A stretch of 64,000 nt of DNA from Halostagnicola larsenii XH-48 (GCF_000517625.1 NZ_CP007055.1:2108001-2172000); one strand, 5' to 3'. Shown: positions 1-8,954, counted from the first letter of the stretch. Numbers and translations are program-made. The notes: generated by a model from the letters alone, not told the origin.

Positions 1-2
1 CG

Positions 3-659
3 TTTCTCCCGTTTATTGCGGCACTCGGCGGAACGGTCGCGTTCCTGATCGTCTACGTGATCGCGTGGAAGAACGGGACGAGCCCGGTTCGACTCGTTCT
101 CGCCGGGGTTATCGTCAATATGATCTTTCAGTCCCTCCAGCAGGGGCTGTTCTTCTTCGCCGACGACCTCGGCATCGTCCAGACTGCGATCGCGTGGCTC
201 ACGGGCTCGCTGACCGGGACCGGCTGGGGAGAGGTTCGAATCGCAATTTTGCCGGCCGTGTTGGCGATCGTAATCGCGCTCGCCGGCTCGCGCCAGCTCA
301 ATCTCCTGTTGCTCGGCGAACAGACGGCCCGCTCGCTCGGCATGCGCATCGAACTGGTTCGGTTTTCCCTCTCTGCGGTCGCGATCCTGGCAGCCAGCGT
401 CGCAATCTCCGTCGCGGGAATCGTCAGCTTCTTCGGCCTTGTCGTTCCCCACATCGTTCGGAACACGATCGGTGGCGACTACCGGCAACTGATGGTCGGC
501 TGTCTGTTCGCCGGTCCAGCGCTGATGGTCACCGCCGACGTCGGCGCGCGCCTCGCACTCGGCGGCACGCAGATGCCGGTCGGCGTCGTAACTGGTCTGC
601 TGGGAGGTCCGTACTTCCTCTATCTGATGCGAAAACAGCGTTCGATGGGTGAACTCTAA
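3..659 (+). CDS. FecCD/BtuC-family ABC transporter permease (5' truncated by window)
   Basis: The reading frame is open from the first bases of the window to TAA at 657-659, so the N-terminus lies upstream. The 218 visible residues are a string of hydrophobic helices with the FecCD/BtuC look (for example GTSPVRLVLAGVIVN, then GIVSFFGLVVPHIVR and the GTQMPVGVVTGLLGGPYFLYL end). This family forms the membrane channel of importers for ferric siderophores, haem or cobalamin. Its stop codon overlaps the ATG of the ATPase gene (TAATG), so the two are co-translated. The substrate cannot be read from this fragment. A full-length family member has about 330-350 residues, so roughly a third is missing. 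Confidence 0.93.
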   Translation, partial: FLPFIAALGGTVAFLIVYVIAWKNGTSPVRLVLAGVIVNMIFQSLQQGLFFFADDLGIVQTAIAWLTGSLTGTGWGEVRIAILPAVLAIVIALAGSRQLNLLLLGEQTARSLGMRIELVRFSLSAVAILAASVAISVAGIVSFFGLVVPHIVRNTIGGDYRQLMVGCLFAGPALMVTADVGARLALGGTQMPVGVVTGLLGGPYFLYLMRKQRSMGEL

Positions 660-1642
660 TGAACCGAGGGCAAGTAAACGACGAGAAAACCGCAGACTCG
701 GAGCCGACAGACGAACAGACGGCCAACGACCGAACGACGACCACAGACCAGATAGAGACAGGTACACAATCGATGCCGAACAATCCCATCAACGAGGAGT
801 ACGAACACACGCGCGAGCAGGCGGTCGACGAGGACGGCGACATCGTCGACAGCGCGCTCGTCGGGGACGAACTCAAGTTGAGCTATCCGGCCATCGAGGA
901 GACTATCGTCGACTGCGAGCGCCTCGATATCCCCGAGGGCGAAGTCACCGCACTCGTCGGACCCAACGGAAGCGGAAAGAGTACGCTGTTGAAGGCGCTC
1001 TCGAGTCACCTCAAGCCCGAAAGCGGGGTCGTCAGACTACACGGGGACGAACTGCAGTCGTTCGGGCAGAAAGAACTCGCGCGCGAACTCGGGCTTCTCT
1101 CACAGGAGAACGATCCCGTGGGAAGCATCAGCGTCGAGGACCTCGTCTACTACGGCCGGTATCCGCATCGTGGATTCTTCGAAGGGATCTCCGAGGAGGA
1201 CCGTCAGGCGGTCGACCGAGCGATCGATCTCGCGGGCGTCAATCACCTTCGGGACACGGAGCTGGGCCAACTCAGCGGCGGCCAGAAACAACTCGCCTGG
1301 ATCGCGATGGTGCTGGCACAGGACACCGATATCCTGTTGCTCGACGAGCCGACCACGTTTCTGGACCTCCACCACCAGTTCCGCGTCCTCGAGACGGTTC
1401 GACAGCTCAACGAGCAGAAAGGCGTGACCGTCGCGATCGTCCTCCACGACATCTCACAGGCCGCGCGGTTTGCGGACTACCTCATCGCGTTACACGACGG
1501 CGTCCTTTACGACTGGGGGCCGCCGGAAGATATCGTGACCGAACAGCTACTGGCCGACGTGTTCGGCGTCGAAGCGAGCGTCCAGTACGATCCCGAACTC
1601 CAGATCCTACCGAAGCGGGCGCTCTCGGAACGGCGACGGTAG
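659..1642 (+). CDS. ABC transporter ATP-binding protein (iron-siderophore/cobalamin type)
   Basis: ATPase subunit of the importer whose permease lies just upstream. It carries Walker A GPNGSGKST, signature LSGGQ, Walker B ILLLDEPT and the switch histidine in VLHDISQAA, the usual order for FecE/BtuD-like proteins. The start at 659 is supported by the one-base TAATG overlap. It gives an unusual N-terminal extension of about 85 acidic, Thr-rich residues before the first beta strand; an internal ATG (MPNNPINEEY) would shorten it. The length of 327 residues exceeds the usual 255-275 because of this extension. Substrate specificity is not determined. Confidence 0.93.
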   Translation: MNRGQVNDEKTADSEPTDEQTANDRTTTTDQIETGTQSMPNNPINEEYEHTREQAVDEDGDIVDSALVGDELKLSYPAIEETIVDCERLDIPEGEVTALVGPNGSGKSTLLKALSSHLKPESGVVRLHGDELQSFGQKELARELGLLSQENDPVGSISVEDLVYYGRYPHRGFFEGISEEDRQAVDRAIDLAGVNHLRDTELGQLSGGQKQLAWIAMVLAQDTDILLLDEPTTFLDLHHQFRVLETVRQLNEQKGVTVAIVLHDISQAARFADYLIALHDGVLYDWGPPEDIVTEQLLADVFGVEASVQYDPELQILPKRALSERRR

Positions 1643-1723
1643 GCGGGATCGAGTCGCTGTGTGAGCCGACACAGGGGTCATATCGTCCGGCCGGTTCATG
1701 TATACTGCCGTCGTACGATCTCT

Positions 1724-2203
1724 ATGCCGCGCCGAATTTCGCGAGCGAACGTCCTCGACGCCGTATTGGGAGAGCTACGACGCATCGTCCTCTCGGTTCG
1801 CGGCCGATTCTTCTCGAGACCGAAACCGCTCGAGCCCTCCGCGCTCGTCTCGCTCGGCGAACACGAGGCCCAGCGAGTGCTCGGCGAACGCCACTTCGAG
1901 CCGAACTGGGACATGTCCTTCGCGCACTTCGGCGAGGTGCTCAACCTTCGTCGGGTGGAGTACGTCACGGATCATCCGACCGGATACGAGTGGTGGCAGA
2001 TCCACGTTCGGGGCTATCACCACCCGCAGGGGCTCGAGTTGACCGCCCACTTCGAGACCGATCCAAGTGAAACGCCGGACGCCCACGTCGATCGGATCGG
2101 GATCGATATCGACCGCGGACTCGAGGAGTTAATAGGGGTACTCGAGAAGGCGGACGTGAGCTATCGACGACTATCGAAGGCCGAGGTCGCCGGGCTCTCG
2201 TAA
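1724..2203 (+). CDS. conserved haloarchaeal hypothetical protein
   Basis: 159 residues from ATG (MPRRISRANVLDAV). The reading frame is open further upstream, but the extra 21 residues are Arg/His-rich and unlike a haloarchaeal protein. A basic, Arg-rich N-terminus is followed by an acidic globular part with aromatic patches (GYEWWQIHVRGYHHPQG) and a C-terminal helix. There is no signal peptide and no membrane segment. I do not recognise a family. It follows the importer operon by about 80 bp on the same strand and may be read through from it. Confidence 0.7.
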   Translation: MPRRISRANVLDAVLGELRRIVLSVRGRFFSRPKPLEPSALVSLGEHEAQRVLGERHFEPNWDMSFAHFGEVLNLRRVEYVTDHPTGYEWWQIHVRGYHHPQGLELTAHFETDPSETPDAHVDRIGIDIDRGLEELIGVLEKADVSYRRLSKAEVAGLS

Positions 2204-2281
2204 CTCGAGTCCGGTCGCCGGATCGACTCGCGGCTGTCACTTCCAACAAGTACACAACGACTGACCGAGTGAGGTTCGACA

Positions 2282-3898
2282 ATGGACGTTCGGTCGCTCG
2301 CGTCGTATCGATTGACCAAGCCCGAACTCGCGGTGTTCGTCTCGGGCATCGCGAGTATGGGCATCGAGATTCTCGCGGGACGAGTCATCGCCCCCCAGTT
2401 CGGCAGCAGCATCTACACCTGGGGGAGTATCATCACCGTCTGTCTGGCCGCGCTCAGTCTCGGCTACTGGCAAGGTGGCAAACGAGCCGAGACGGCGACC
2501 AACCGGGAAATGTCTTGGATCCTCTTCGGGACGGCGATTTACATCGCCGTGTTGATTTACGGAAGCGACCTGTTTCTGACTTATACGTCGACGATTCCGC
2601 TCGGTGCGCGGTACGCGTCGCTGCCGGCGGTCACCGCCCTGTTCGGTCCGCCGACGTACTTGCTCGGCTTTATCAGCCCGTATGCGGCAGAACTCAGTCA
2701 CAAAGAAGGGATCGGCGAAGCCTCCGGGCACGTCTACGCCGTCGGGACCATCGGGAGCATCCTCGGGAGCACCCTCACCACGTTCGTGTTGATCCCCGAG
2801 TTCAGTATCGAAGCGATCAGCCTGCTGTTTGGGTTCCTTCTCGTCGCGACTGCGTTCGCGCTCACGCTCCCCGATATCTCACGGAACACGACCGGTGCAG
2901 CAATCGTCGTTTCGCTCTTGCTCGTCGGATCGCTGGTCGGCAGCGCGTCCGCCTTCGACACCAGAGGGGATGTCATTTACCAGACTCAGACGGATCAACA
3001 GCAACTCGAGATCATCGACGACGGCGACACGCGAACCATGCGCCTCGACAATGCCAGACACAGCGCGATGGACCTCGAGAACCCGGATCGACACGTCTTC
3101 GAGTATACGAAGTACTTCAACCTCCCGATGGTGATGACCGACGATATGGACGAGGTTGACAACGTCCTGTTTATCGGCGGGGGCGGGTATACCGGTCCGA
3201 AGGAGTTCGAAAACGAGTACGACGTGGACGTCGACGTGGTCGAAATAGACGGCGAGGTGACCGACGCAGCCGAGGAGTACTTCGGCCTCGAGCACGGCGA
3301 AAACATGACCAGCTACGAGGAGGACGGTCGAAGCTTCCTCGAGGATGCGCCCGACAACGAGTACGATGTCATCGTCCTCGACGCCTACAAGAAAGAGCAG
3401 GTTCCGTTCCACCTGACGACCGTCGAGTTCATGGAGTTAGTCTCCGATCGGCTCACCGACGACGGGATCCTCCTCGCGAACGTCATCTCCGGGCCGAGTG
3501 GCTCCGCAGGCGAGTTCTACCGCGCCCAGTACAAGACGGCAGACCAGGTCTTCCCCGACACCTATAGCTTCCGAACCTCCAACTCGAGTAATATACAGAA
3601 CATCGAACTCGTCGCGACCAACGAGGAGACCGACTTCACGCAGGAAGACTTACAGCGCCGAAACGACGAGCGCGACCTGCCCGTCGACCTCGAGCCCGCC
3701 ATAGACAACTACATGGACGAGCCGGATACCGACGGTGCGCCGGTGTTGACGGACGACCACGCCCCAGTCGACAGGCTCCTCGATCCGATGGTCGGACAGC
3801 GATACATCATCGAGGAATCGGAGGACTCTGCGGGAGAACAACCGCAAGCAGCTGCGTCCGTTTCCGCACGGCCCGCTACTGCAGCCTCCGGTGTGTGA
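2282..3898 (+). CDS. membrane-fused spermidine-synthase-like protein
   Basis: 538 residues. Roughly residues 10-220 form several hydrophobic helices (start LAVFVSGIASMGIEILAGRV). The C-terminal half is a Rossmann-type SAM/aminopropyltransferase fold with VLFIGGGGYTGP, an acidic strand end (VDVVEIDGEV) and YDVIVLDAYK. This is the fused MFS/spermidine-synthase arrangement common in archaea and bacteria. The canonical GGGDG motif reads GGGGYTG here, so true polyamine synthesis is doubtful; such proteins may methylate or bind other substrates. The C-terminal tail after about residue 515 is Ala/Ser-rich and probably disordered. Stand-alone gene on the plus strand. Confidence 0.85.
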   Translation: MDVRSLASYRLTKPELAVFVSGIASMGIEILAGRVIAPQFGSSIYTWGSIITVCLAALSLGYWQGGKRAETATNREMSWILFGTAIYIAVLIYGSDLFLTYTSTIPLGARYASLPAVTALFGPPTYLLGFISPYAAELSHKEGIGEASGHVYAVGTIGSILGSTLTTFVLIPEFSIEAISLLFGFLLVATAFALTLPDISRNTTGAAIVVSLLLVGSLVGSASAFDTRGDVIYQTQTDQQQLEIIDDGDTRTMRLDNARHSAMDLENPDRHVFEYTKYFNLPMVMTDDMDEVDNVLFIGGGGYTGPKEFENEYDVDVDVVEIDGEVTDAAEEYFGLEHGENMTSYEEDGRSFLEDAPDNEYDVIVLDAYKKEQVPFHLTTVEFMELVSDRLTDDGILLANVISGPSGSAGEFYRAQYKTADQVFPDTYSFRTSNSSNIQNIELVATNEETDFTQEDLQRRNDERDLPVDLEPAIDNYMDEPDTDGAPVLTDDHAPVDRLLDPMVGQRYIIEESEDSAGEQPQAAASVSARPATAASGV

Positions 3899-4072
3899 GA
3901 GGCCGCTAGTTCGAAGGGGCACACAGTCAGTTCCACGATTCCTCGAGCGACTCGATGTCGAACTCAGGCGCGGGGCCCGCCTCGGGCTATCGACGGCCGA
4001 ATAATCGCGAGTGTCGGCACATCCAAAGTATGTAGTGATCAGGCTTAGGTTTCTCACCCACGAACGGTCGGT

Positions 4073-4519
4073 GTGAAGGATCGATACCCGTCGCAGCCGC
4101 CCACGATTTTGCTCGTCGAGGATAATCCGGGAGACGTACGGCTAACGCGGGAAGCGTTCAAGAGTTCTGCGTTCGACGCGACGATAGAAAGCGTGACGAA
4201 CGGCGACGAAACCCTGGCGTATCTGGCGGATTGTGGCGACTCACATCCCTATCCGCATCTACTGTTATTGGATCTCAACCTGCCGAAGACGGACGGATTC
4301 GACGTTCTCGAGGAACTCAGAGGAAACGACGATCACCCCCAGCTTCCAATCTTGGTTCTCACGAGTTCACAGGCGGACGAAGACGTGCTCAAGAGCTACG
4401 AGCTGTCCGCAAACGCGTACCTCACGAAACCGGATAGCCCGGAAGAATTCGTCGAGATGGCCGAGACGATCGAATCGTTCTGGTTCGACGAGGTTCAGCT
4501 TCCGCCGTTTCCTTCGTAG
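4073..4519 (+). CDS. single-domain response regulator (Rcp1/CheY-like)
   Basis: 148 residues starting at GTG (MKDRYPSQPP). The receiver domain is complete: acidic pair in LLVEDNPGD, phospho-acceptor Asp in LLLLDLNLPKTDG, Thr/Ser in ILVLTSS and the conserved Lys in AYLTKPDS. There is no output domain. The VEDNPGD and LDLNLPK wording is typical of Rcp1-type receivers that work with phytochrome-like or PAS/GAF histidine kinases. No kinase is encoded nearby, so it is an orphan in this window. The ending LPPFPS is characteristic of haloarchaeal copies. Confidence 0.93.
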   Translation: MKDRYPSQPPTILLVEDNPGDVRLTREAFKSSAFDATIESVTNGDETLAYLADCGDSHPYPHLLLLDLNLPKTDGFDVLEELRGNDDHPQLPILVLTSSQADEDVLKSYELSANAYLTKPDSPEEFVEMAETIESFWFDEVQLPPFPS

Positions 4520-4644
4520 CCATCGACGCGTCGCTCGCCGATCGACCGTCGCGGTTCGCGGGATCCATTCGCCGACATCCGTTCCGATTCGCCGAGTCCG
4601 AACGTCGACCGCGCCACTACGACTCACTCTATTCGCTCGAGGGT

Positions 4645-4708
4645 ACGCCATCGTGACTTGCTGGACTCGTTCGACGGCACGCCATCATGACTCGTCGGAC
4701 CCGCTCGA
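4645..4708. repeat. imperfect direct repeat at the 3' end of the GIY-YIG gene
   Basis: Two 30-base copies (4645-4674 and 4679-4708), both beginning ACGCCATC and ending TCGA, match at 24 of 30 positions by eye. The second copy contains the stop codon and last codons of the minus-strand GIY-YIG gene, so the first looks like a diverged duplicate of that gene's end. The offset of 34 bp is not a multiple of three. Confidence 0.6.
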
Positions 4709-5119
4709 GGACGGCTCGAGACGCCCGCCAGCGTCAAGCGACGCCTCGAGAACCGCTCGATCCGACGGCGCGTCGATCAAGTGCCCGGGACAATCACAGT
4801 CCGACGAACCGAACCCGCGAACCCGGTCGCCGGGGATCGACCGGGCGAGTTCACACTCGCGCCGTTCGTCCGGAAAGAAGACGGGTTTCTCGAGGATCGC
4901 ATCGGAACAGCCGAGCAAGTAGTCGATGTGCCAGTGGCGCGTCTCGCGATCGCCGCGGGCGAGTTCGGCGTGGCGATCCACGCGAGCGAACCCGCCGGGA
5001 CCGAACGCGCTGCCGACGTACGCGTAGGTTCCGGCGTCGAACGCGAGCGATCCCAGTGAACCGACCCCGAGGCTCGTCGAGCACTCGAGGGTGACGATGA
5101 GAACGTAGGTTCCACTCAT
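4685..5119 (-). CDS. GIY-YIG nuclease-like protein (DUF123 family)
   Basis: 144 residues from ATG at 5119 (MSGTYVLIVTLE). A long upstream extension of the frame is Arg-rich and implausible. The features TYAYVGSAFGPGG, ARVDRHAEL and RHWHIDYLL are those of the DUF123/GIY-YIG group, small proteins sometimes fused to endonuclease III. The GIY-YIG pair appears as TYVLIV and TYAYVG, the Arg in ARVDRH and the HWHIDYL His are in place, and a Cys pair follows (GSSDCDCPGH). A DNA-binding or nuclease role is inferred from the family; the biological substrate is unknown. The C-terminus is Ser/Gly-rich. Confidence 0.82.
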   Translation of the reverse strand: MSGTYVLIVTLECSTSLGVGSLGSLAFDAGTYAYVGSAFGPGGFARVDRHAELARGDRETRHWHIDYLLGCSDAILEKPVFFPDERRECELARSIPGDRVRGFGSSDCDCPGHLIDAPSDRAVLEASLDAGGRLEPSSSGSDES

Positions 5120-5193
5120 GTATTCGAGTCGACGGTGGTTTCCGACGACGAAAACGGGGTCGGTTCGGCCGGGTCTCGGTTCGAGTGAGACGA

Positions 5194-6024
5194 TTACGAC
5201 TCGCCAGTGCCGGGGTCCTCGACGGCGGGCAACCCGGTCGCCATCAAGCGGCGTGCGATCGTGACGAGTCCGTTGTCGAACCCGCGGCCGAAGACCGCTT
5301 GCTCGTGTTCGTGTTCGCCCCCCGCCGACTCGTGGAAGGTGCTCACCAGAATCGAACTCTGATCGACCAGGAGTAGCCGGCCGATTTCCGTGTCGTCGTC
5401 CGACCAGAGAGAGCCGGAAAGCCACGCCAGACCCGAAACGAAGACCTGGGTTCCCGGGAGTTCATCCTGTACCCGTTCGCGGATCGACTCCGCCGTCGTC
5501 CCGATAATGACGGTGACGCCGCGCTGTTGGGCCGCCCGGATCCGCTCAATGAGTTGTTCGGTGAAGATATCTTCGTCCCCGAGGACGAAGACCAGTTCCT
5601 GGTCGGCGTCGTCGATCAGTTGCTGTGTCCGACTCGTGATTCCGGCCGTTCCCGACAGCGACCACACCTCGTGGGTGACGTCCGTTTCGGCGTCCGTGGA
5701 CACCGAGTCGATCGCCTCGAGCGAGTCTCGGAGCGAGTCCGTCCGCGAGTCGTATTTTTGCTGGAGCGTGTCGGCCGCTTCGCCGACGGAAACGGCCCGA
5801 AACCGCTGTGGATTCGAGTGTTGAATCTCGACCAGTCCGCTCGACTCGAGCACCCGCACCGCGTCGTAGACGCGAGTGCGGGGAACGTCCGAAACTTCGC
5901 TGATCTCCTTTGCAGTCCCCTGTCGGAGACGGGTCAATGCGACGAATGCCTTCGCTTCGTACTCCTGTAGCCCGAGCTGTTGGAGCAGTTCGACTGCCTC
6001 TTCGTGGTTTGATAGCTCATCCAT
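5194..6024 (-). CDS. TrmB-family transcriptional regulator
   Basis: 276 residues, start chosen at ATG 6024 (MDELSNHEEAVELLQQLGL) because the upstream frame is not protein-like. The N-terminal winged helix (about 10-85) has the TrmB signature LGLQEYEAKAFVAL and DVPRTRVYDAVRVLESSGLV. The C-terminal part (about 120-270) is the phospholipase-D-like TrmB effector domain, with LVFVLGDEDIF and RGVTVIIGTTAES. TrmB proteins control sugar and central-metabolism genes by sensing small metabolites. It is divergent from a clear paralogue at 6396, and the two share one 371-bp intergenic region. Confidence 0.92.
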   Translation of the reverse strand: MDELSNHEEAVELLQQLGLQEYEAKAFVALTRLRQGTAKEISEVSDVPRTRVYDAVRVLESSGLVEIQHSNPQRFRAVSVGEAADTLQQKYDSRTDSLRDSLEAIDSVSTDAETDVTHEVWSLSGTAGITSRTQQLIDDADQELVFVLGDEDIFTEQLIERIRAAQQRGVTVIIGTTAESIRERVQDELPGTQVFVSGLAWLSGSLWSDDDTEIGRLLLVDQSSILVSTFHESAGGEHEHEQAVFGRGFDNGLVTIARRLMATGLPAVEDPGTGES

Positions 6025-6395
6025 GGGTCCCAACCCCGCTACCGGTCGCCCAGTAGCTGAGTACCGTTTACCTCTCCACGTGAAAACACCTTCCGCTTGG
6101 AACCATCTCACGGAAACAATATTTTTTAATCCGGTCGGCCACGAACCCCAAAAATAACCCGTTTTCGGGCCTCAGGAGACGGCTCGACACAACGCATGAA
6201 CTCGGTATGGAACCGACTGTGTGCGGCGGGCAAACGAATCGGCAGTCAGATTCACTCAGATAATCACAACAGAGATATACGGGGTGACTGTGAAGTGGGA
6301 ACCGGTACGCGGCTTCAAGCAGGGTCCCAACCACGCTGTCGCCGTGTACCGGACTCCCCTCGGGGAGGTTTCCGTACCGACGACCGATTTCGATT
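6025..6395. promoter_or_regulatory. intergenic region between two divergent TrmB-type regulators, with a repeated 16-mer
   Basis: 371 bp without a convincing gene. GGGTCCCAACCCCGCT directly abuts the start codon of the minus-strand gene (6025-6040). It recurs with one mismatch at 6322-6337 in the same orientation, about 60 bp before the plus-strand ATG. An AT-rich tract (ATTTTTTAAT, 6121-6130) lies between them and is a TATA candidate. The repeated element is a candidate operator; binding is inference. Confidence 0.5.
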
Positions 6396-7193
6396 ATGTC
6401 CAATAATCCAGGAGACGAACCAGCGTCTCGCGCTACGAAGCAACTCGAAGCGTTCGGATTGAGTACCTACGCGGCCCGAACGTTCGTCGCCTTCGTCAGC
6501 CTCGGCGACGGAACGGCCCAGGACGTAAGCGACGTCTCCGAGGTCCCGCGAACGCGCGTCTACGATGCGGCCGCGGAGTTACGCGACCGCGGCCTCGTCG
6601 ACGTACAGCACTCGAGTCCCAGACGGTTCGTCGCCATCTCGTCGGAGACCGCCGGCCGGCGATTCAAGCAGGACTACGTCTACCGAGCGAACGAGTTGAC
6701 GGACGCACTTGATGCGCTCGAGCCGAAAACGCTGTCGTCGGAACAACGAGGCGTCTGGACCGTGACGGGCCAGAATACGATCACCGAACGGCTCCTGTCG
6801 TTCATCGAGGAGGCGATGGACGAAATCGTGTACATGACCGTCGAAGACCTCCTCTGTGAGAAAATCACCGACGCGCTCCTGGCGGCGTCCGATCGGGGCG
6901 TTACGATTCGGCTTGCGGGGATGTCGACGGCTGCGACGGCGGAGATTCACCAGTCGATTCCGAACGCAGAACCGTTCGACTCGCTGTGGGACTGGTCGGA
7001 TATGCCCGCCGGACGCCTTTCGATGGTCGATCAAGAGAAGACGCTGGCGAGCGTCCTCGTAGCCGAAGACGGCTCAGACCCGTCCGAATCTCGCGACGAG
7101 ACGGCGATTTGGGGGATGGGTGAGACGAACAGTTTGGTAATGGTGCTGAAGGCGATATTCACGTGGCAACTCGACGGAAGCAGAGACGAGTAA
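6396..7193 (+). CDS. TrmB-family transcriptional regulator (paralogue of the 5194-6024 gene)
   Basis: 265 residues from ATG. The N-terminal helix-turn-helix is nearly the same as its divergent neighbour (LEAFGLSTYAARTFVAFV, then EVPRTRVYDAAAELRDRGLV, then VQHSSPRRFVAI). The C-terminal effector domain is more diverged (IVYMTVEDLLC, RGVTIRLAGMS). The pair looks like an inverted duplication followed by divergence of the ligand domain. Auto- or cross-regulation through the shared intergenic region is likely but not shown. No sugar transporter or enzyme operon adjoins, so the regulon lies elsewhere. Confidence 0.92.
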   Translation: MSNNPGDEPASRATKQLEAFGLSTYAARTFVAFVSLGDGTAQDVSDVSEVPRTRVYDAAAELRDRGLVDVQHSSPRRFVAISSETAGRRFKQDYVYRANELTDALDALEPKTLSSEQRGVWTVTGQNTITERLLSFIEEAMDEIVYMTVEDLLCEKITDALLAASDRGVTIRLAGMSTAATAEIHQSIPNAEPFDSLWDWSDMPAGRLSMVDQEKTLASVLVAEDGSDPSESRDETAIWGMGETNSLVMVLKAIFTWQLDGSRDE

Positions 7194-7267
7194 TTCCCGT
7201 CGAAGATACCACCGCCACTATTCGAGTCACCGACTCGACCACTACTATTCGAGACACCAACCAGATA

Positions 7268-7627
7268 CTACGATTCGAGTCGACTCGAGACGAATCCGAG
7301 GAGTGCTTCGACCCGGTCGTGAGAGCGGTACCTGACGGTCCCGGTTCGGCTGTCGTACTCGATAACGCCGGCATCGGCTAACTGCGGGAGATGTGTATGA
7401 TGGAGTTCGGCTCGAGTAACCCGCTGTTCGTCCGTTCGCGGAGCCGGCGGGTCGGTCTCCGCTCTCGGAGTCGACTGAGCGCCCCTCTCAGTCGCGACGC
7501 CGGTGAGATCCTCGACCGCGATGACGCTATCGTTTTCGCGAAGCTGGCGGAGGATGGTTCGCCGTCGCGGGTCAGCGACCAAACGAAGTATGGTCTCGGT
7601 CGAGATAGTCTGTGTGTTGGTAGTCAT
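7268..7627 (-). CDS. small winged-helix protein (DUF7344/ArsR-like)
   Basis: 119 residues from ATG 7627 (MTTNTQTISTETILRLVADPRRRTIL); an in-frame ATG at 7642 would add five residues. The order ADPRRRTILRQLRE, ELHHTHLPQLADAGVIEYD, TVRYR is the haloarchaeal DUF7344 winged-helix pattern: short, single-domain, probably DNA-binding. A Thr/Pro/Arg-rich loop of about 25 residues interrupts the domain near residue 50. It is convergent with the TrmB gene and divergent from the epimerase gene, 160 bp away. Its target is unknown. Confidence 0.8.
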   Translation of the reverse strand: MTTNTQTISTETILRLVADPRRRTILRQLRENDSVIAVEDLTGVATERGAQSTPRAETDPPAPRTDEQRVTRAELHHTHLPQLADAGVIEYDSRTGTVRYRSHDRVEALLGFVSSRLES

Positions 7628-7787
7628 AGGAGATCCGACCATGTTCAGACGGGACATTCACTCGCAGGAACATGGATGTGTATTTTCGTCTCCACTGCAG
7701 AAACCAGTGGCGTTAACCCGAATCCTCACACCTCCTCGTCCGGCGGTCTTCACTACCGTTTTCCCGATGACCGTCCTCGGATAACCC

Positions 7788-8777
7788 ATGGAACGCGCAT
7801 TCGTTATCGGCGGCACCCGATTTATCGGCCGTCACCTCGTCGAGGAGCTACTCGAGTACGAGTACGACGTGACGATATTCACCCGCGGGAACCACGACGA
7901 CCCGTTCGCGGACGACGACCGGGTTACCCACCGCGAGGGTGACCGGACGAACGATTCGGCCCTCGAGGCCGCCGCCGCGGCCGTCGACCCCGACGCCGTC
8001 TTCGATTGCGTCGCCTACCACCCGAAGGACGTGCGCGCGGCGACGCGACTGTTCGCCGACGCCGACGCGTACGTCTACGTCTCGAGCGGCGCAGCCTACG
8101 GGAGCGAGGAGACTCCAAAGCGGGAGGGCGAGACGGCCCTCGAGCCCTGCACGACCGACCAGGAGACCGACGACTCGGGCGAAACGTACGGGAACCGAAA
8201 GGCCGAGGGCGACCGAGCGGTGTTCGCGGCCGCCGACCGCGGGGTCAACGCCATGTCCGTCAGACCCTGCATCGTCTACGGCCCGCACGATTACACCGAA
8301 CGACTGGACTTCTGGATCGACCGCGTGAACCGGTACGATCGGATACTCGTCCCCGGCGACGGGACGAACGTCTGGCATCGGGCTTACGTCGAAGACGTCG
8401 CCAGCGCGCTGCGGATCGTCGCCGAGCGCGGGGAGCCGGGCGAAGCCTACAACGTCGGCGACCGACGACTCGTCACCCTCGAGGAATCGATCGACCTGCT
8501 CGCGTCGGCGCTGGAGACGTCGATCGAAGTCGTCGACGCGGGCCACCGCGAACTCGAGGCCGGCGGGCTCGAACCCGACGAGTTCCCCTTCTATCGGTCC
8601 TATCCCCACGTCCTTTCGACGGCGAAACTCGCCGGGCTGGGCTGGGAGTCGACGCCGCTTTCGACCGCCATCGATCGGTCGGTCGCCGACCACCTCGAGA
8701 GCGACCGCGACGGGGCAGAACACGATCCGGGCAGGGAATCGGAAGAACGCGTCCTCGGGATCCTCGAGACGATGTGA
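7788..8777 (+). CDS. NAD-dependent epimerase/dehydratase family protein
   Basis: 329 residues. The extended-SDR nucleotide-binding motif is at the very N-terminus (FVIGGTRFIGRHLVEELLE), followed by the acidic end of beta-2, VYVSSGAAYGS for the catalytic Ser/Thr region, and ETYGNRKAEGD, which holds the Tyr-x3-Lys pair (YGNRK). VRPCIVYGPHDYTERLDFWIDRV is the substrate-side segment. The GGTRFIG start is typical of plant RNA-binding-like epimerases and many haloarchaeal NAD-sugar epimerase relatives; the sugar substrate is undetermined. The ATG lies next to a NcoI-like CCATGG, and I see no strong TATA box. Confidence 0.9.
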   Translation: MERAFVIGGTRFIGRHLVEELLEYEYDVTIFTRGNHDDPFADDDRVTHREGDRTNDSALEAAAAAVDPDAVFDCVAYHPKDVRAATRLFADADAYVYVSSGAAYGSEETPKREGETALEPCTTDQETDDSGETYGNRKAEGDRAVFAAADRGVNAMSVRPCIVYGPHDYTERLDFWIDRVNRYDRILVPGDGTNVWHRAYVEDVASALRIVAERGEPGEAYNVGDRRLVTLEESIDLLASALETSIEVVDAGHRELEAGGLEPDEFPFYRSYPHVLSTAKLAGLGWESTPLSTAIDRSVADHLESDRDGAEHDPGRESEERVLGILETM

Positions 8778-8954
8778 TGGATTCAGAACGGCGAGATGTG
8801 ACTTAACAGCGACATAATCGTCTCAGATGCGGAAAGAACGAATCGAACGGGTGTGGCGACAACGGGGCGCAACAATGGGCATCGAGACTGTAGTAGACAG
8901 TTTACGCACACGCAATTCACTTAGCAGAATAGTAATGGAACTGATACGAAAAGA

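Noticed and set aside
6221-6406. 61-residue frame between the two TrmB genes
   Set aside because: It runs across the second repeated 16-mer and into the start of the plus-strand TrmB gene, with no promoter or family resemblance.
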